A DNA stretch of 64,000 nt. Origin: Nostoc carneum NIES-2107. Its GTDB lineage: Bacteria; Cyanobacteriota; Cyanobacteriia; Cyanobacteriales; Nostocaceae. The DNA lies in NCBI GenBank assembly GCA_002368155.1, contig AP018180.1, positions 3,970,719 through 4,034,718 on the forward strand. Reading direction: 5' to 3'. Each line of letters opens with the position of its first letter. The stretch's first letter is position 1. This document shows, one piece after another, positions 17,275 through 26,860 of this stretch. Under the pieces are notes generated by a model. The model was given only the letters and a program-made list of their open reading frames with translations, did no database searches and was not told the origin of the DNA. Made by a program: the position numbers and the translations under genes.

Positions 17275-18258
17275 ATGAGGAGAATTGCGACCGCAGCTAG
17301 TATCATCAGCCTGATCAGCAGTACTTTGGCAGCTTGTACCAACGTTTCGCGCTATAGCACAAACGCGATCGCACAAAACCAGGGTGAGCAAAATTCCCAA
17401 TTGCGATCGCTAGGTGTCAGTCTGGGCGATTTGGGAAATCCCTTCTTTGTGGCTATGGCTAAGGGTTCTGAGTCCCAAGCGAGGAAAATTGCCGGTAACG
17501 ATCTGAAATTGAGTATAGTTTCCAGTGGCTTTGATTTAAATCAGCAATTTAACCAAATTGAAAATTTCGTGGCTGCTGATGCTGACTTAATTATTCTCAG
17601 CGCGGTAGATAATAAAGGAATTAAACCTGCAATTGAGAATGCTAGACGAGCAGGAAAGACAGTCATCGCTGTAGATGCGGCTGTGGATGCCAAGGTAGAT
17701 GCCACAATTAGTTCCAATAATCTGCAAGCTGGAGAAATTGCTTGTGAATATATTGGCGATCGCTTACAAGGTAAAGGTAACGTCGTCATCCTCAACAGTA
17801 TACCGATGGATTCAGTCATTCAGCGCGTGAATGGCTGCCAAAAGGCATTAGCGAAATATCCTGATATCAAAATCCTTTCCAAAGACCAAAACGCCGAAGG
17901 AAGCCGGGACGGGGGATTACGAGTCATGAGTGATTTGCTGACAACCTTCCCCAAGATAGATGCAGTGTTTGCCACAAATGATCAAAGTGGCGTAGGCGCA
18001 GACTTAGCAGCCAGACAAGCTAGGCGCAAAGAATTTTTTATCGTTGGGGTTGACGGTGGCCCAGATGCAGTTAAAGCCATGACCACCAAAGATAGCTTAT
18101 TTGCAGCAACTGCAGCTCAAGATCCAGTCGGGATGGCTGCAAAAGCTGTGGATGTTGGTAACGACATCTTACAGGGCAAAAGACCGAGTAATCCCAATAT
18201 TTTGATTCCAGTCAAGCTGGTAACGCAAGAGAACATTAGCAGTTACCAAGGGTGGTAG
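17275..18258 (+). CDS. Sugar ABC transporter substrate-binding lipoprotein, copy 1 (RbsB/FrtA-like)
   Basis: This 327-residue periplasmic binding protein has a lipoprotein signal (lipobox LAAC, Cys at about 21). The mature protein has the RbsB-type pattern: DLGNPFFVAMAKG at the first strand, QIENFVAADADLIILSAVD, VIAVDAAVDAKVDATISSNN at the hinge and IDAVFATNDQSGVGADLA. The family delivers pentoses, fructose, galactose or inositol to a CUT2-type importer. The order (two binding proteins, ATPase, permease, OprB) resembles the Nostoc frt fructose locus as I remember it, whereas the preceding inositol oxygenase argues for inositol. Substrate is therefore open. It is followed by a paralogue 76 bp downstream after a purine-rich spacer. 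Confidence 0.9.
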   Translation: MRRIATAASIISLISSTLAACTNVSRYSTNAIAQNQGEQNSQLRSLGVSLGDLGNPFFVAMAKGSESQARKIAGNDLKLSIVSSGFDLNQQFNQIENFVAADADLIILSAVDNKGIKPAIENARRAGKTVIAVDAAVDAKVDATISSNNLQAGEIACEYIGDRLQGKGNVVILNSIPMDSVIQRVNGCQKALAKYPDIKILSKDQNAEGSRDGGLRVMSDLLTTFPKIDAVFATNDQSGVGADLAARQARRKEFFIVGVDGGPDAVKAMTTKDSLFAATAAQDPVGMAAKAVDVGNDILQGKRPSNPNILIPVKLVTQENISSYQGW

Positions 18259-18334
18259 GGAGGGGAAAAGGGGAAGGGGGAAGGGTGAAAGGGGAAGGGT
18301 TTAGGAGCTAAGTTGAATTTTATGAGGAGTCTAA

Positions 18335-19327
18335 ATGAACGTAAACAGGATTGCAATAGTAGCCAGTCTATTCAGTATCGTTAGCACAACCCTGAGTGGC
18401 TGTATTAGTCCTAATGTTTCTCGGAATAGCACAAATGCTATCGGTGCTAACGGCAATCATCAGGGAAAATTAAAAGCCGTTGGTGTTACCGTTGGCGATT
18501 TAAGTAACCCGTTCTTCGTGCTGATGGGTAAAGGTGCTGAAAGCGAAGCCAAGAAAATTGGCGGTAATGATGTCAGAGTCACTGTAGTTTCTAGCGGCTA
18601 TGACCTCAACCAGCAATTTAACCAAATTGAAAATTTCGTGGCTGCAAATACTGACTTAATTGTCTTGAATGCGGCTGATAGTAAAGGTATTAGACCTGCA
18701 GTCGATAAAGCAAGACAAGCAGGTACAGTTGTAATTGCGGTAGATACAGCAGTTGACGCTCAAGTTGATGCCACAGTTACCACCAATAATTTGCAAGCTG
18801 GAGAAGTTGCTTGCCAATATATTGCCGATCGCCTAAAAGGTAAAGGTAATGTCGTCATCGTCAATGGCCCGCCAGTTACCTCTGTAATTCAGCGAGTCAA
18901 TGGTTGTGAAAATACCTTAGCCAAATATCCCAATATTAAAATTCTCTCAAAAAACCAGAACGCTGAAGGTAGCAGAGATGGGGGATTGAGAGTCATGGGC
19001 GATTTACTAGTTACCTTCCCCAAAATAGATGCAGTCTTTGCCATTAACGACCCCAGTGGCGTAGGTGTAGATTTAGCAGCAAACCAAGCCAAACGCAAAG
19101 AATTTTTCATCGTGGGAGTTGATGGTGCGCCAGAAGCAATTAATGCGATCGCATCTAAAAAAAGCCTTTATGCAGCAACAGCCACCCAAAACCCCAGAGG
19201 AATGACGCAAAAAGCCGTTCAAGTAGGCAATGACATTTTACAAGGTAAAAAACCCAGCAATCCTAATATTCTGATTCCCGTGAAGTTGATTACTCAAGAT
19301 AATGTCAGCACCTTCCCAGGGTGGTAA
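18335..19327 (+). CDS. Sugar ABC transporter substrate-binding lipoprotein, copy 2
   Basis: This is a tandem paralogue of the preceding gene, alike over nearly all of its 330 residues, including DLSNPFFVLMGKG, QFNQIENFVAA, the hinge VVIAVDTAVDAQVDATVTTNN and NPNILIPVKLITQ. The lipobox is LSGC (Cys at about 23). Local differences fall at likely ligand positions: NGPPVTS against NSIPMDS, and INDPSG against TNDQSG, which suggests different affinity or specificity for the same importer. The start follows GAGGAG closely. The downstream spacer of about 160 bp is almost wholly GAGTCAA and CCCCAAT repeats, which could hold a processing site or weaken coupling to the ATPase gene. Confidence 0.9.
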   Translation: MNVNRIAIVASLFSIVSTTLSGCISPNVSRNSTNAIGANGNHQGKLKAVGVTVGDLSNPFFVLMGKGAESEAKKIGGNDVRVTVVSSGYDLNQQFNQIENFVAANTDLIVLNAADSKGIRPAVDKARQAGTVVIAVDTAVDAQVDATVTTNNLQAGEVACQYIADRLKGKGNVVIVNGPPVTSVIQRVNGCENTLAKYPNIKILSKNQNAEGSRDGGLRVMGDLLVTFPKIDAVFAINDPSGVGVDLAANQAKRKEFFIVGVDGAPEAINAIASKKSLYAATATQNPRGMTQKAVQVGNDILQGKKPSNPNILIPVKLITQDNVSTFPGW

Positions 19328-19339
19328 ATCAGCAGTGCT

Positions 19340-19487
19340 GAGTCAAGAGTCAAGAGTCAAGAGTCAAGAGTCAAAAGTCAAAAGTCAAAAGTTATTTATC
19401 CCCAGTCCCCAATCCCCAATCCCCAATCCCCAATCCCCAGTCCCCAGTCCCCAATCCCCAATCCCCAATCCCCAATCCTCAACCCAT
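19340..19487. repeat. Short tandem repeats inside the transporter operon
   Basis: GAGTCAA heptamers (about 19343-19392) lead into CCCCAGT / CCCCAAT heptamers (about 19400-19480) that end just before the ATPase start codon. The array leaves no obvious Shine-Dalgarno for the next gene. It splits an otherwise compact operon. Confidence 0.75.
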
Positions 19488-19489
19488 TT

Positions 19490-21040
19490 ATGACAACCGA
19501 TATCCAAAGCATACCCAATGCACCAACCACCACCCCGGTGTTGGAAATGCAAGGAATAACAAAACGATTTCATGGTGTACCTGCTCTCCAAAATGTTAAT
19601 CTCACAATTTATCCGGGAGAAGTTCACGCCCTGATGGGGGAGAACGGTGCAGGGAAAAGTACATTGATGAAAATCCTGGCTGGGGCTTATATAGCCGATG
19701 AAGGCGAAATTCGCATCAATGGTAAAACAATAAAAATTACCGATCCTGGGACTGCGCGACAGGCGGGGATTAATCTGATTTATCAAGAACTGAATGTTGC
19801 ACCCAATTTAACCGTTACCGAAAATATTTTTATGGGTAGCGAGTTGCAAAAAGGTCAGTTTTTAGACCGCCCAGGTATGGAACGGGAAGCAACTCAAGTA
19901 CTGCAAAGTTTGGGCGCTAGTTTTGCACCTAATACTATAGTCGGTACGCTCTCAATTGCGGAACAACAACAGGTAGAAATTGCTAGGGCGCTAAAAGATA
20001 ATAGCCGCGTTTTGGTAATGGATGAACCGACAGCCGCCCTATCAGACCGGGAGACGGAACGTTTATTTGAGGTGGTTCGCAAACTCCGCAATGATGGCAT
20101 TGCCATTATTTATATTAGCCACCGCATGGAAGAAATCTATGCCTTGGCTGACCGTATTAGCGTACTACGCGATGGTCAATATATTGGCACACTCACACGG
20201 GAGGAAATTTCTCCCCAGCGCTTGGTGCAGATGATGGTTGGTCGTCCCATGCAGGATTTTTACGAACACCAACGCCAAACCCAAGTCGGCCCGGTAGTGT
20301 TGGATGTGAGAAATATCAGCGATGGACGCAAAGTTAAACCTGCTAGTTTGCAAATTCATGCTGGCGAAATTGTTGGTTTAGCTGGGTTGGTGGGTGCTGG
20401 ACGCACAGAAGTATCACGGCTAATTTTTGGCGCTGACCGCAAAGCCAGTGGTGAAGTCTTCCTCGATGGCAAAAAACTCGAAATTAATAACCCTAGTGAT
20501 GCTATTACTGCGGGAATTGGTTACGTTCCTGAAGACCGCAAAGACCAGGGTTTATTTTTAGAAATGAGTTCCCGCAAGAATATTGCCCTGAATCGCCTTA
20601 AGCAGGATGCTAACGCTGGCATTGTTAACTGGGGTTCAGTAAATAAAATTGCCACAGATGCAGTCGAAAACTTTCAAATCCGGTTAGCGAATTTAGAAAT
20701 TCGCGCCGTGGATCTTTCCGGTGGGAACCAGCAGAAACTTTTACTAGCGCGTTGGCTAGCCATTAAACCCAAAGTATTGATGTTGGATGAACCGACACGC
20801 GGTGTAGATATTGGTGCCAAAAGCGAAATCTACCGGATTATGAGCGAACTTGCAGCCCAAGGTATTGCCATTTTAATGGTTTCCAGCGAATTACCCGAGG
20901 TTGTGGGAATGAGCGATCGCGTTTTAGTGATGCGCGAAGGGCAGTTAGTTGGTGAACTTGACGGTAGCCCAGGTAAGGAAATTTCCCAAGAAAACATTAT
21001 GCACTATGCCACAGGAGCAGCAGAGGTACTAGCATCATGA
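19490..21040 (+). CDS. Sugar ABC transporter ATP-binding protein, two ABC domains (RbsA/MglA/FrtB-like)
   Basis: This 516-residue duplicated ATPase energises the importer. The N-terminal domain has Walker [10 protein letters not shown], the degenerate signature [15 protein letters not shown] and Walker [12 protein letters not shown]. The C-terminal domain has GLVGAGRTE in place of a canonical Walker A, the signature [15 protein letters not shown] and [19 protein letters not shown]. The weak second P-loop is normal for CUT2 ATPases such as RbsA. Its stop overlaps the permease start by four bases (ATGA), so the two are translationally coupled. Confidence 0.95.
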   Translation: MTTDIQSIPNAPTTTPVLEMQGITKRFHGVPALQNVNLTIYPGEVHALMGENGAGKSTLMKILAGAYIADEGEIRINGKTIKITDPGTARQAGINLIYQELNVAPNLTVTENIFMGSELQKGQFLDRPGMEREATQVLQSLGASFAPNTIVGTLSIAEQQQVEIARALKDNSRVLVMDEPTAALSDRETERLFEVVRKLRNDGIAIIYISHRMEEIYALADRISVLRDGQYIGTLTREEISPQRLVQMMVGRPMQDFYEHQRQTQVGPVVLDVRNISDGRKVKPASLQIHAGEIVGLAGLVGAGRTEVSRLIFGADRKASGEVFLDGKKLEINNPSDAITAGIGYVPEDRKDQGLFLEMSSRKNIALNRLKQDANAGIVNWGSVNKIATDAVENFQIRLANLEIRAVDLSGGNQQKLLLARWLAIKPKVLMLDEPTRGVDIGAKSEIYRIMSELAAQGIAILMVSSELPEVVGMSDRVLVMREGQLVGELDGSPGKEISQENIMHYATGAAEVLAS

Positions 21041-22035
21041 GTCAAACTTTAAGACCTACCCAAAATCGACCAGGAAGCCAGGCTAAATCCCGCCAGCGTC
21101 AATCACTCAACAATTTTCTGCAGGTAGCCGGGATTCTCCCCATCCTGATCCTGATTTGTATCTTATTTGCCCTGCTCACTCCCAACTTTGCCACAGCTGG
21201 TAACGCCGTTAATATCTTGCGCCAAGCATCAATTAACATTGTGCTGGCAACTGGCATGACCTTTGTCATTCTTACAGGTGGTATTGACCTTTCTGTCGGT
21301 TCCATCTTGGCTGTTTCTGCAGTCGTTGCGGTGTTAGTCTCCCTACTCCCGGCTTTAGGTTGGGCGGCTGTACCTGCGGCATTACTCACAGGATTGCTTT
21401 TAGGCTTAGTCAACGGTGCGTTAATCACCTTTTTAGATGTCCCGCCATTTATTGTCACCTTGGGTTCACTCACAGCCTTGCGTGGTGCTGCTTACTTGGT
21501 AGCTAATGGTACAACTGTAATTAACCCCGACCTGAATTTTGCTTGGGTAGGTAATAGCTATTTAGGCCCCATTCCCTGGCTAGTCATCATTGCCTTACTG
21601 ACTGTAGCAGCTAGTTGGTTTATTCTGCGGCAAACAGTTTTAGGTGTGCAAATTTACGCAGTAGGTGGTAACGAAAGAGCAGCAAGATTAACCGGGATTA
21701 AAGTCAATCGCGTCTTACTATTTGTTTATGGCGTAAGTGGACTATTAGCAGGTTTAGCCGGAATCATGAGTGCCAGCCGCCTTTACAGCGCCACCGGCTT
21801 ATTAGGTCAAGGTTACGAACTAGATGCGATCGCGGCTGTAATTTTAGGCGGTACTAGCTTTACAGGTGGTATCGGTACTATTGGCGGAACCCTTCTCGGT
21901 GCATTAATTATTGCCGTTCTCAACAATGGTTTAACGTTGTTGAATATGTCTTACTTTTGGCAACTTGTTGTTAAAGGTTTAGTGATTATTGTCGCAGTAA
22001 TGATTGACAGACTTCGCAGAAGATCCAAACGGTAA
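21037..22035 (+). CDS. Sugar ABC transporter permease (RbsC/FrtC-like)
   Basis: This 332-residue permease of the CUT2 family has eight to ten hydrophobic segments. Family hallmarks are [21 protein letters not shown], the [26 protein letters not shown] region and the cytoplasmic coupling segment [20 protein letters not shown], which contacts the ATPase. [24 protein letters not shown] is also typical. It starts inside the ATPase stop. The following 360 bp contain repeats rather than a clear terminator, so the porin gene may or may not be cotranscribed. Confidence 0.95.
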   Translation: MSQTLRPTQNRPGSQAKSRQRQSLNNFLQVAGILPILILICILFALLTPNFATAGNAVNILRQASINIVLATGMTFVILTGGIDLSVGSILAVSAVVAVLVSLLPALGWAAVPAALLTGLLLGLVNGALITFLDVPPFIVTLGSLTALRGAAYLVANGTTVINPDLNFAWVGNSYLGPIPWLVIIALLTVAASWFILRQTVLGVQIYAVGGNERAARLTGIKVNRVLLFVYGVSGLLAGLAGIMSASRLYSATGLLGQGYELDAIAAVILGGTSFTGGIGTIGGTLLGALIIAVLNNGLTLLNMSYFWQLVVKGLVIIVAVMIDRLRRRSKR

Positions 22036-22462
22036 TAATTACTAATTCGTAATTCGTAATTCGTAATTTGTTGCTTTCATTCTCGCTTGTATTTGGATAA
22101 ATTGGGGAACGAACCGCGAAGGCGCGAAGGGCGCGAAGAAAGGGACAAAGAAGATTAGGTTGGGTTACGCTACGCTTAACCCAACATGGATTTTGAAAGC
22201 TTAACCTATATTTTGGTGTTGGCTTTCCTTACGTCAACCCAACCTACATCTAGATCTACAATCTGCTTCATTTCTTTCTTCCTTTGTGTACTTCGTGCCT
22301 TTGCGGTTCGTTTTTTACTCCTCAAAATTAACGCGATTTAACCATAAATTAAGGGCACAACAATGTTGTGCCACTAATAATAATTGCTGAGTTCGCTTGA
22401 ACTACGAATTACGAACTACGAATTACGAATTCCCAACTATTGCAGATATCCTTTTTAAAACC
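22036..22462. repeat. Repeat-rich spacer between permease and porin genes
   Basis: It contains AATTCGT heptamers (about 22043-22070), an inverted pair AGGTTGGGTT / AACCCAACCT (about 22157-22244), a second inverted pair built on GAACCGCGAAGGCGCGAAG (about 22111-22140) and its mirror CTTTGCGGTTCG (about 22299-22310), and ACGAATT / ACGAACT repeats at 22400-22430. The last set is translated in an open frame upstream of the porin start, giving a misleading N-terminal extension. Confidence 0.65.
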
Positions 22463-24079
22463 ATGCTAAAAAATTTATTATGTACTTTTCCCATATTATT
22501 CTTCATCTGCCCCGCAGCTTGGGCGATACTTACAAACGATAATTTTCCCAACGCAGATGTTAACTCTGTTACCTTACAAGACCAAGTAACCTCTGTTTCC
22601 CAGCTTTCAGATATCAACCCTACCGATTGGGCATTCCAAGCATTACAATCATTAGTTGAACGCTACGGTTGTATTGCAGGTTATCCTGATTCAACTTATC
22701 GTGGTAACCGCGCCCTTACCCGTTATGAATTTGCAGCTGGTTTAAATGCTTGCTTGAATCGAATTAATGAATTAATTGCGACTGCGACTACTGATTTGGT
22801 CAGAAAAGAAGACCTAGCAGTGTTGCAAAATTTACAACAAGAGTTTTCCGCAGAATTAGCAACTCTGCGTGGGCGAGTGGATGTATTAGAAGCGCGGGAA
22901 GCAACCCTAGAGGCGCAACAGTTTTCTACCACTACTAAATTAAATGCCCAAATTATTACAGCTGTTAGCGATACCTTTGGTAATAGCGTGGGTGGAGATA
23001 GGGATAGATCCAACACCTATTTTAGCGATCGCGGTCGTCTGAATTTAGAAAGCAGCTTTACAGGGAAAGATTTGTTGCGAGTCCGGCTGGAGTTTGGCAA
23101 TTTCTTAAATTCTAATAATACCAGTCAGATAGCCTCCGTCACGGGTACAGGCATGACGCGGTTGAACTTTGACACCGACAGCAACAATACCCTATCTATT
23201 CCTCATATCCGTTACTACTTCCCCGTCAGCGATGCTCTTGCTTTTGTGGTGGGGCCTGTAGGTATTGGCTACACTGATATTACATCAACCGTGACCCCCG
23301 CTGTAATTGCAGATGATGGTAACGGTGTTCCCTCACTGTTTGGACAATATAGTCCGCTATTCCGACGGGGTGGTGGTGGTGCAGCAGTTAACTGGTTCAT
23401 CACTCCAGATGTAATTTTGACTTTAGGCTATTTAGCAGGTTCCCCAGAAAATCCATCATCAGGTAATGGCATATTTAATGGTGGTTATAATGCTTTAGCA
23501 CACCTAGTTTTCAACGGCAAACAAGGTTCAATTGGGATTGCCTATTCTCATGGTTATAGTCCAGGGGGACAAGTTAATCTTACAGGTGGAGCAGGTAGTA
23601 ACCTAGCAATTTCTCCTTTTGGGGACACCATCGCAACTTCCAATAATATAGTAGGCGCACAAGGATTCTATCGCTTTTCGCAAAACTTCCAGGTTCATGC
23701 TTGGGGTGGGTATATCTGGGCTAGTGCGGAAAATTCTGGTTTGAGTAATATCCCTGATGGTAGGGGTGGCAGAGATACATTATTAGTTAACAATGGTGCT
23801 AATGCCAATGCTTGGTTTGGGGCGATTGGCGTATCCTTCCCTGATTTTGGCGGTAGAGGTAATCTCCCAGGAATATTGTTTGGTATCCCACCCCACGTTA
23901 CCAGCAGCGATGTTCGTCAAGAAGGTGACCATGCTTACCACATCGAAGCCTTTTACCGTATGCGGCTCAACGATAATATCTCCGTTACTCCCGGCTTTTG
24001 GGTAATTCTCAACCCAGAGAACAATAGCAGCAATAATACCCAATATGTTGGAGTGTTACGAACAACCTTTGATTTTTAG
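22463..24079 (+). CDS. SLH-domain OprB-type carbohydrate-selective outer-membrane porin
   Basis: This outer-membrane channel of about 538 residues belongs to the cyanobacterial SomA/OprB family. Order: signal peptide MLKNLLCTFPILFFICPAAWA; an SLH domain (PTDWAFQALQSLVERYG ... RYEFAAGLNACLNRI) that anchors to peptidoglycan-linked polymer; a coiled coil (about VLQNLQQEFSAELATLRGRV); then an OprB beta-barrel rich in alternating aromatic and glycine residues, ending in a terminal Phe (TTFDF), as expected for barrel assembly. ATG 22463 is the likely start, since the open frame to 22397 only encodes repeat DNA and would bury the signal peptide. Its place after a sugar importer suggests that it admits the same substrate. 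Confidence 0.92.
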   Translation: MLKNLLCTFPILFFICPAAWAILTNDNFPNADVNSVTLQDQVTSVSQLSDINPTDWAFQALQSLVERYGCIAGYPDSTYRGNRALTRYEFAAGLNACLNRINELIATATTDLVRKEDLAVLQNLQQEFSAELATLRGRVDVLEAREATLEAQQFSTTTKLNAQIITAVSDTFGNSVGGDRDRSNTYFSDRGRLNLESSFTGKDLLRVRLEFGNFLNSNNTSQIASVTGTGMTRLNFDTDSNNTLSIPHIRYYFPVSDALAFVVGPVGIGYTDITSTVTPAVIADDGNGVPSLFGQYSPLFRRGGGGAAVNWFITPDVILTLGYLAGSPENPSSGNGIFNGGYNALAHLVFNGKQGSIGIAYSHGYSPGGQVNLTGGAGSNLAISPFGDTIATSNNIVGAQGFYRFSQNFQVHAWGGYIWASAENSGLSNIPDGRGGRDTLLVNNGANANAWFGAIGVSFPDFGGRGNLPGILFGIPPHVTSSDVRQEGDHAYHIEAFYRMRLNDNISVTPGFWVILNPENNSSNNTQYVGVLRTTFDF

Positions 24080-24115
24080 TTTGTAGAGTGACGTATACAC
24101 AAAATTAGGACTTTG

Positions 24116-24199
24116 TTTAACAAGGTCGTGAGTTTCTTTAACAAGACTACGATTTTCTTTAACAAGGTCGCGAGTTTCTTTAACAACGCAAGTATTTTG
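24116..24199. repeat. Four tandem 21-bp repeats downstream of the porin gene
   Basis: Consecutive units begin TTTAACAAGG at 24116, 24137, 24158 and 24179, with the consensus TTTAACAAGGTCGCGAGTTTC. The fourth unit is degenerate. The array is non-coding and starts about 37 bp after the stop codon. Confidence 0.8.
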
Positions 24200-24501
24200 T
24201 CAAAAACATTCGCTATAGAGTCAGCCCAGTAGGGGAGCCACTGCGTTGCGCGGGTTTCCCACGTTATAGCAAGTGGCGTTGTGTTACGGCTATGAAAGGA
24301 TTTGGGACACAGAGATAATAAAATTTAGCCGTAACCCACCGCCGCATGGATGGTGCGTTAGGTGTATAGGTGAAGCTTTAAATATCCATGTTGAGTTAAG
24401 CGCTGCACTTCAGCCAACATGGATCTGCTATATCTGCTGCTTGTGAGAAATGCAGCAAGGGTATTACGAATTACGTAGCGCTTTACGCTTCCCGCAGGGT
24501 A
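24200..24501. repeat. Dispersed repeat remnants before the cupin gene
   Basis: Around 24234-24287 is a block (GGAGCCACTGCGTTGCGCGG ... AAGTGGCGTT) related to the extra block inside MITE copy A. A TTACGAATTA-type repeat lies at about 24464-24512 and runs into the cupin stop. No gene is visible. Confidence 0.45.
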
Positions 24502-24912
24502 TTACGAATTAGTAATTTCGGTGACAGGTTGCACCAGACTTAAGTCAAAAGGGCGCTCAGTATCATCCTCCCCTAAATACTCACCGTTTTGAATTTCCAA
24601 AATTACCAGAGGAATAGAGCCAGGATTTTCTACTTTATGCAGAGTTGCAGCCGGAACATAAGTAGACTCGTTACGATTCACTAATACTTCTTGTTCACCG
24701 CAAGTCACCTTGGCGATACCAGACACTACCACCCAATGTTCATTGCGATGATAATGGATTTGCGGCTTAATCCCGTGCCTAGGCTTGATTTCCACGCGAC
24801 TAATTCTATAGTTTTCGCCTTCTTCTACAACCTCGACATTGCCCCAATATCTAGCGCCAGAATGGTCAGAAGGTGGGGTATTTGACTGAGTAGTACTGTC
24901 ATTTTGAGTCAT
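24502..24912 (-). CDS. Cupin-domain protein (phosphomannose isomerase type II C-domain-like)
   Basis: This single cupin fold of 136 residues is similar to the C-terminal isomerase domain of bifunctional mannose-1-phosphate guanylyltransferase / phosphomannose isomerase. The metal-binding cupin motif 1 is IHYHRNEHWVVVSG (His, His, Glu) and motif 2 is YVPAATLHKVENPG (His). GEYLGEDDTERP is the family's typical late glycine-acidic signature. It might interconvert mannose 6-phosphate and fructose 6-phosphate or be a sugar-nucleotide accessory protein. The first 20 residues are polar and disordered. It stands alone in this region. Confidence 0.82.
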   Translation of the reverse strand: MTQNDSTTQSNTPPSDHSGARYWGNVEVVEEGENYRISRVEIKPRHGIKPQIHYHRNEHWVVVSGIAKVTCGEQEVLVNRNESTYVPAATLHKVENPGSIPLVILEIQNGEYLGEDDTERPFDLSLVQPVTEITNS

Positions 24913-24989
24913 AACTAATTTTTAAACCTAATAGCGATCGCAGTTAATTTTTCAATAATGTAGCGCAAACAGGTTAAGCCTAAAGAAAA

Positions 24990-25140
24990 CCCTCAAAGTT
25001 AGGGACTTCCAACAAAAAAAATATACTGTCGCTAGGGTAGCAGAGGAAGCAGGGGTGCAGAGGGAGGAAAAGAATTTGCTCAATATCTTCCCCCTTGTTG
25101 ATTGAATAATTTAATTTCTGGAAGTCCCTTAGCTACTATA
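24990..25140. repeat. Inverted-repeat element (AGGGACTTCC ends) in the 24.9-25.2 kb spacer
   Basis: AGGGACTTCCA at about 25001 is mirrored by TGGAAGTCCCT at about 25118, enclosing roughly 105 bp with no coding potential. This has a MITE-like arrangement. It is followed by CCCCAGT/CCCCAAT heptamers to about 25180. Confidence 0.55.
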
Positions 25141-25220
25141 ATATTCCCCTAGTCCCCAGTCCCCAATCCCCAGTCCCCATTACCCCTTATCCCCAGAGGG
25201 GGCCCCGAGTTCCCCAATCC

Positions 25221-26567
25221 CTAACCCCCCTTATACTGAATCCGATAAATCCGATTATTCGCCTCTTCTGTTACTAATAAACTGCCGTCAGGTAAAACTA
25301 GTAAACCTACAGGTCGTCCCCAAGTGGTTGGTGTAGAAGGATTTAGCAAAAATCCTGTGAGAAAGTCTTCATAGTAACCTTGCGGACGACCCTGATTATT
25401 GAAGGGTACAAATACTACTTTATAACCAGTCCCGCGATCGCGGTTCCAAGAACCACGAAAAGCAACAAAAGCACCGTTACGATATTTTTGTGGGAATGTC
25501 TGACCATCATAGAACTGCACACCCAAGGCTGCTGAATGTGCCTGGAATAACACATCTGGGGTAGTTGTACGGGCTGCTAAATCAGGACGTTTACTTTGAT
25601 TATTGGCTTTCTGGCGTGGATCAAGGTTATTGGGTGTGAGATATGCATAGGGCCAGCCGTAGAATTCTCCCTGCTGGAGACGCGTAAAGTAGTCTGGTAC
25701 TAAATCATCACCAATACCATCCCGTTCGTTCACAGCAGTATAAAGTGCCTTGGTGACTGGGTGAAAATCTAAACCTACAGGGTTACGCAAGCCAGAAGCA
25801 AAAGTCTGCTTTTGCGAACCATCTAAATTCATTTGTTGAACTGAAGCGCGTGGTAGCGGTTCTTCATCTACATTACTTTCGGAACCAACAGAAACATATA
25901 GCTTATTACCATCGGGCGAAACTACCACGTTACGCGTCCAGTGCTGGTTATAGCCACCACCAGGAAGGTCAGCAATTTTTTTACCAGTACCACTCAGTTG
26001 TTGTTGACCTTTACTGTAGGGAAACTGTAGCACGGCATCGGTGTTACCCAAAAAGAATGAATTACCGCCAAAAGCCATGCCAAACGGTATATTAAGCCCA
26101 TTTTGGGAACTAGCGAAAGTTTTACGAACATCAGCCACCCCATCGCCATTACTATCACGCAACAGCCGAATCCGGTTTTGCCGAGTTTCAGTAACTAACA
26201 CATCACCGTCGGGAGTTAAAGCCAGCCAGCGTGGTGCATCTAAGCCTTCAGCAAAAACATTAACCGTAAATCCTGATGGTACACGCAGCACAGGATTTTG
26301 CGGAATTGCTACCACCTGAGGTCGTTTGGAAGCACTCTCTGTAGCGAAAGGTGCTGGTAAATTATTCAAGCCAATTCTAATTGGTGTAGGCGAAAGCGGT
26401 TCAGTCCGAACTATATTTTTCGGCTGTTGTGGAGAATTATCTGCCTGTTGGACAACAGATGCAGATGGTTGCGGTGTGGAATTATCTAAAGAAGCACTGG
26501 TTTGGTTACAAGCTGTTACTGCGGTGAATAACAATAAAAGCGGCAAGAAACGCTCAAGAATTTGCAT
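25221..26567 (-). CDS. Sorbosone / soluble glucose dehydrogenase-like lipoprotein
   Basis: This 448-residue exported beta-propeller protein has a signal peptide with lipobox VTAC (Cys at about 20), so it is probably a periplasmic lipoprotein. After a low-complexity Ser/Pro/Gln linker, the propeller begins at LRVPSGFTVNVFAEGLDAPRWLALTPDGDVLVTETRQNRI, characteristic of the GSDH / L-sorbosone dehydrogenase family. NGLNIPFGMAF, LYVSVGSESN, SGLRNPVGLDFHP and DLVPDYFTRLQQGEFYGWPYAY follow. Characterised relatives use PQQ to oxidise aldoses. Whether this organism makes PQQ cannot be seen here. In most cyanobacteria the substrate is unproven. It is a single gene with repeats on both sides. Confidence 0.87.
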   Translation of the reverse strand: MQILERFLPLLLLFTAVTACNQTSASLDNSTPQPSASVVQQADNSPQQPKNIVRTEPLSPTPIRIGLNNLPAPFATESASKRPQVVAIPQNPVLRVPSGFTVNVFAEGLDAPRWLALTPDGDVLVTETRQNRIRLLRDSNGDGVADVRKTFASSQNGLNIPFGMAFGGNSFFLGNTDAVLQFPYSKGQQQLSGTGKKIADLPGGGYNQHWTRNVVVSPDGNKLYVSVGSESNVDEEPLPRASVQQMNLDGSQKQTFASGLRNPVGLDFHPVTKALYTAVNERDGIGDDLVPDYFTRLQQGEFYGWPYAYLTPNNLDPRQKANNQSKRPDLAARTTTPDVLFQAHSAALGVQFYDGQTFPQKYRNGAFVAFRGSWNRDRGTGYKVVFVPFNNQGRPQGYYEDFLTGFLLNPSTPTTWGRPVGLLVLPDGSLLVTEEANNRIYRIQYKGG

Positions 26568-26654
26568 AAATAATTCAACTCTTCCAAAAATCTCAACCGG
26601 AAGATAGCAAAGTACTCAGTCTTGAGTGTAACTAAAGCGCTGTCATTACCCATC

Positions 26655-26860
26655 CGTCTGGGGGCTGGGGATTGGGGACTGGGGATTGGGGATTGGGGAT
26701 TGGGGACTGGTGATTAGGGACTGGTGATTGGGGACTGGTGATTAGGGACTGGTGATTGGGGGCTGGGGATTGGGGACTGGGGACTGGGGATTGGGGAAAT
26801 AACAAACACCGATTACAATTACCAATTACCAATTACCAATTACCAATTACCAATTACCCA
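26655..26860. repeat. Heptanucleotide repeat array abutting the NACHT gene stop
   Basis: GGGGATT / GGGGACT / GGTGATT units (about 26657-26800) are followed by CAATTAC units (about 26815-26858). The first TTA of the CAATTAC set supplies the stop codon of the NACHT gene on the opposite strand. The array also varies internally (GGGGACTGGTGATTAGGGACT), showing blockwise duplication. Confidence 0.8.
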
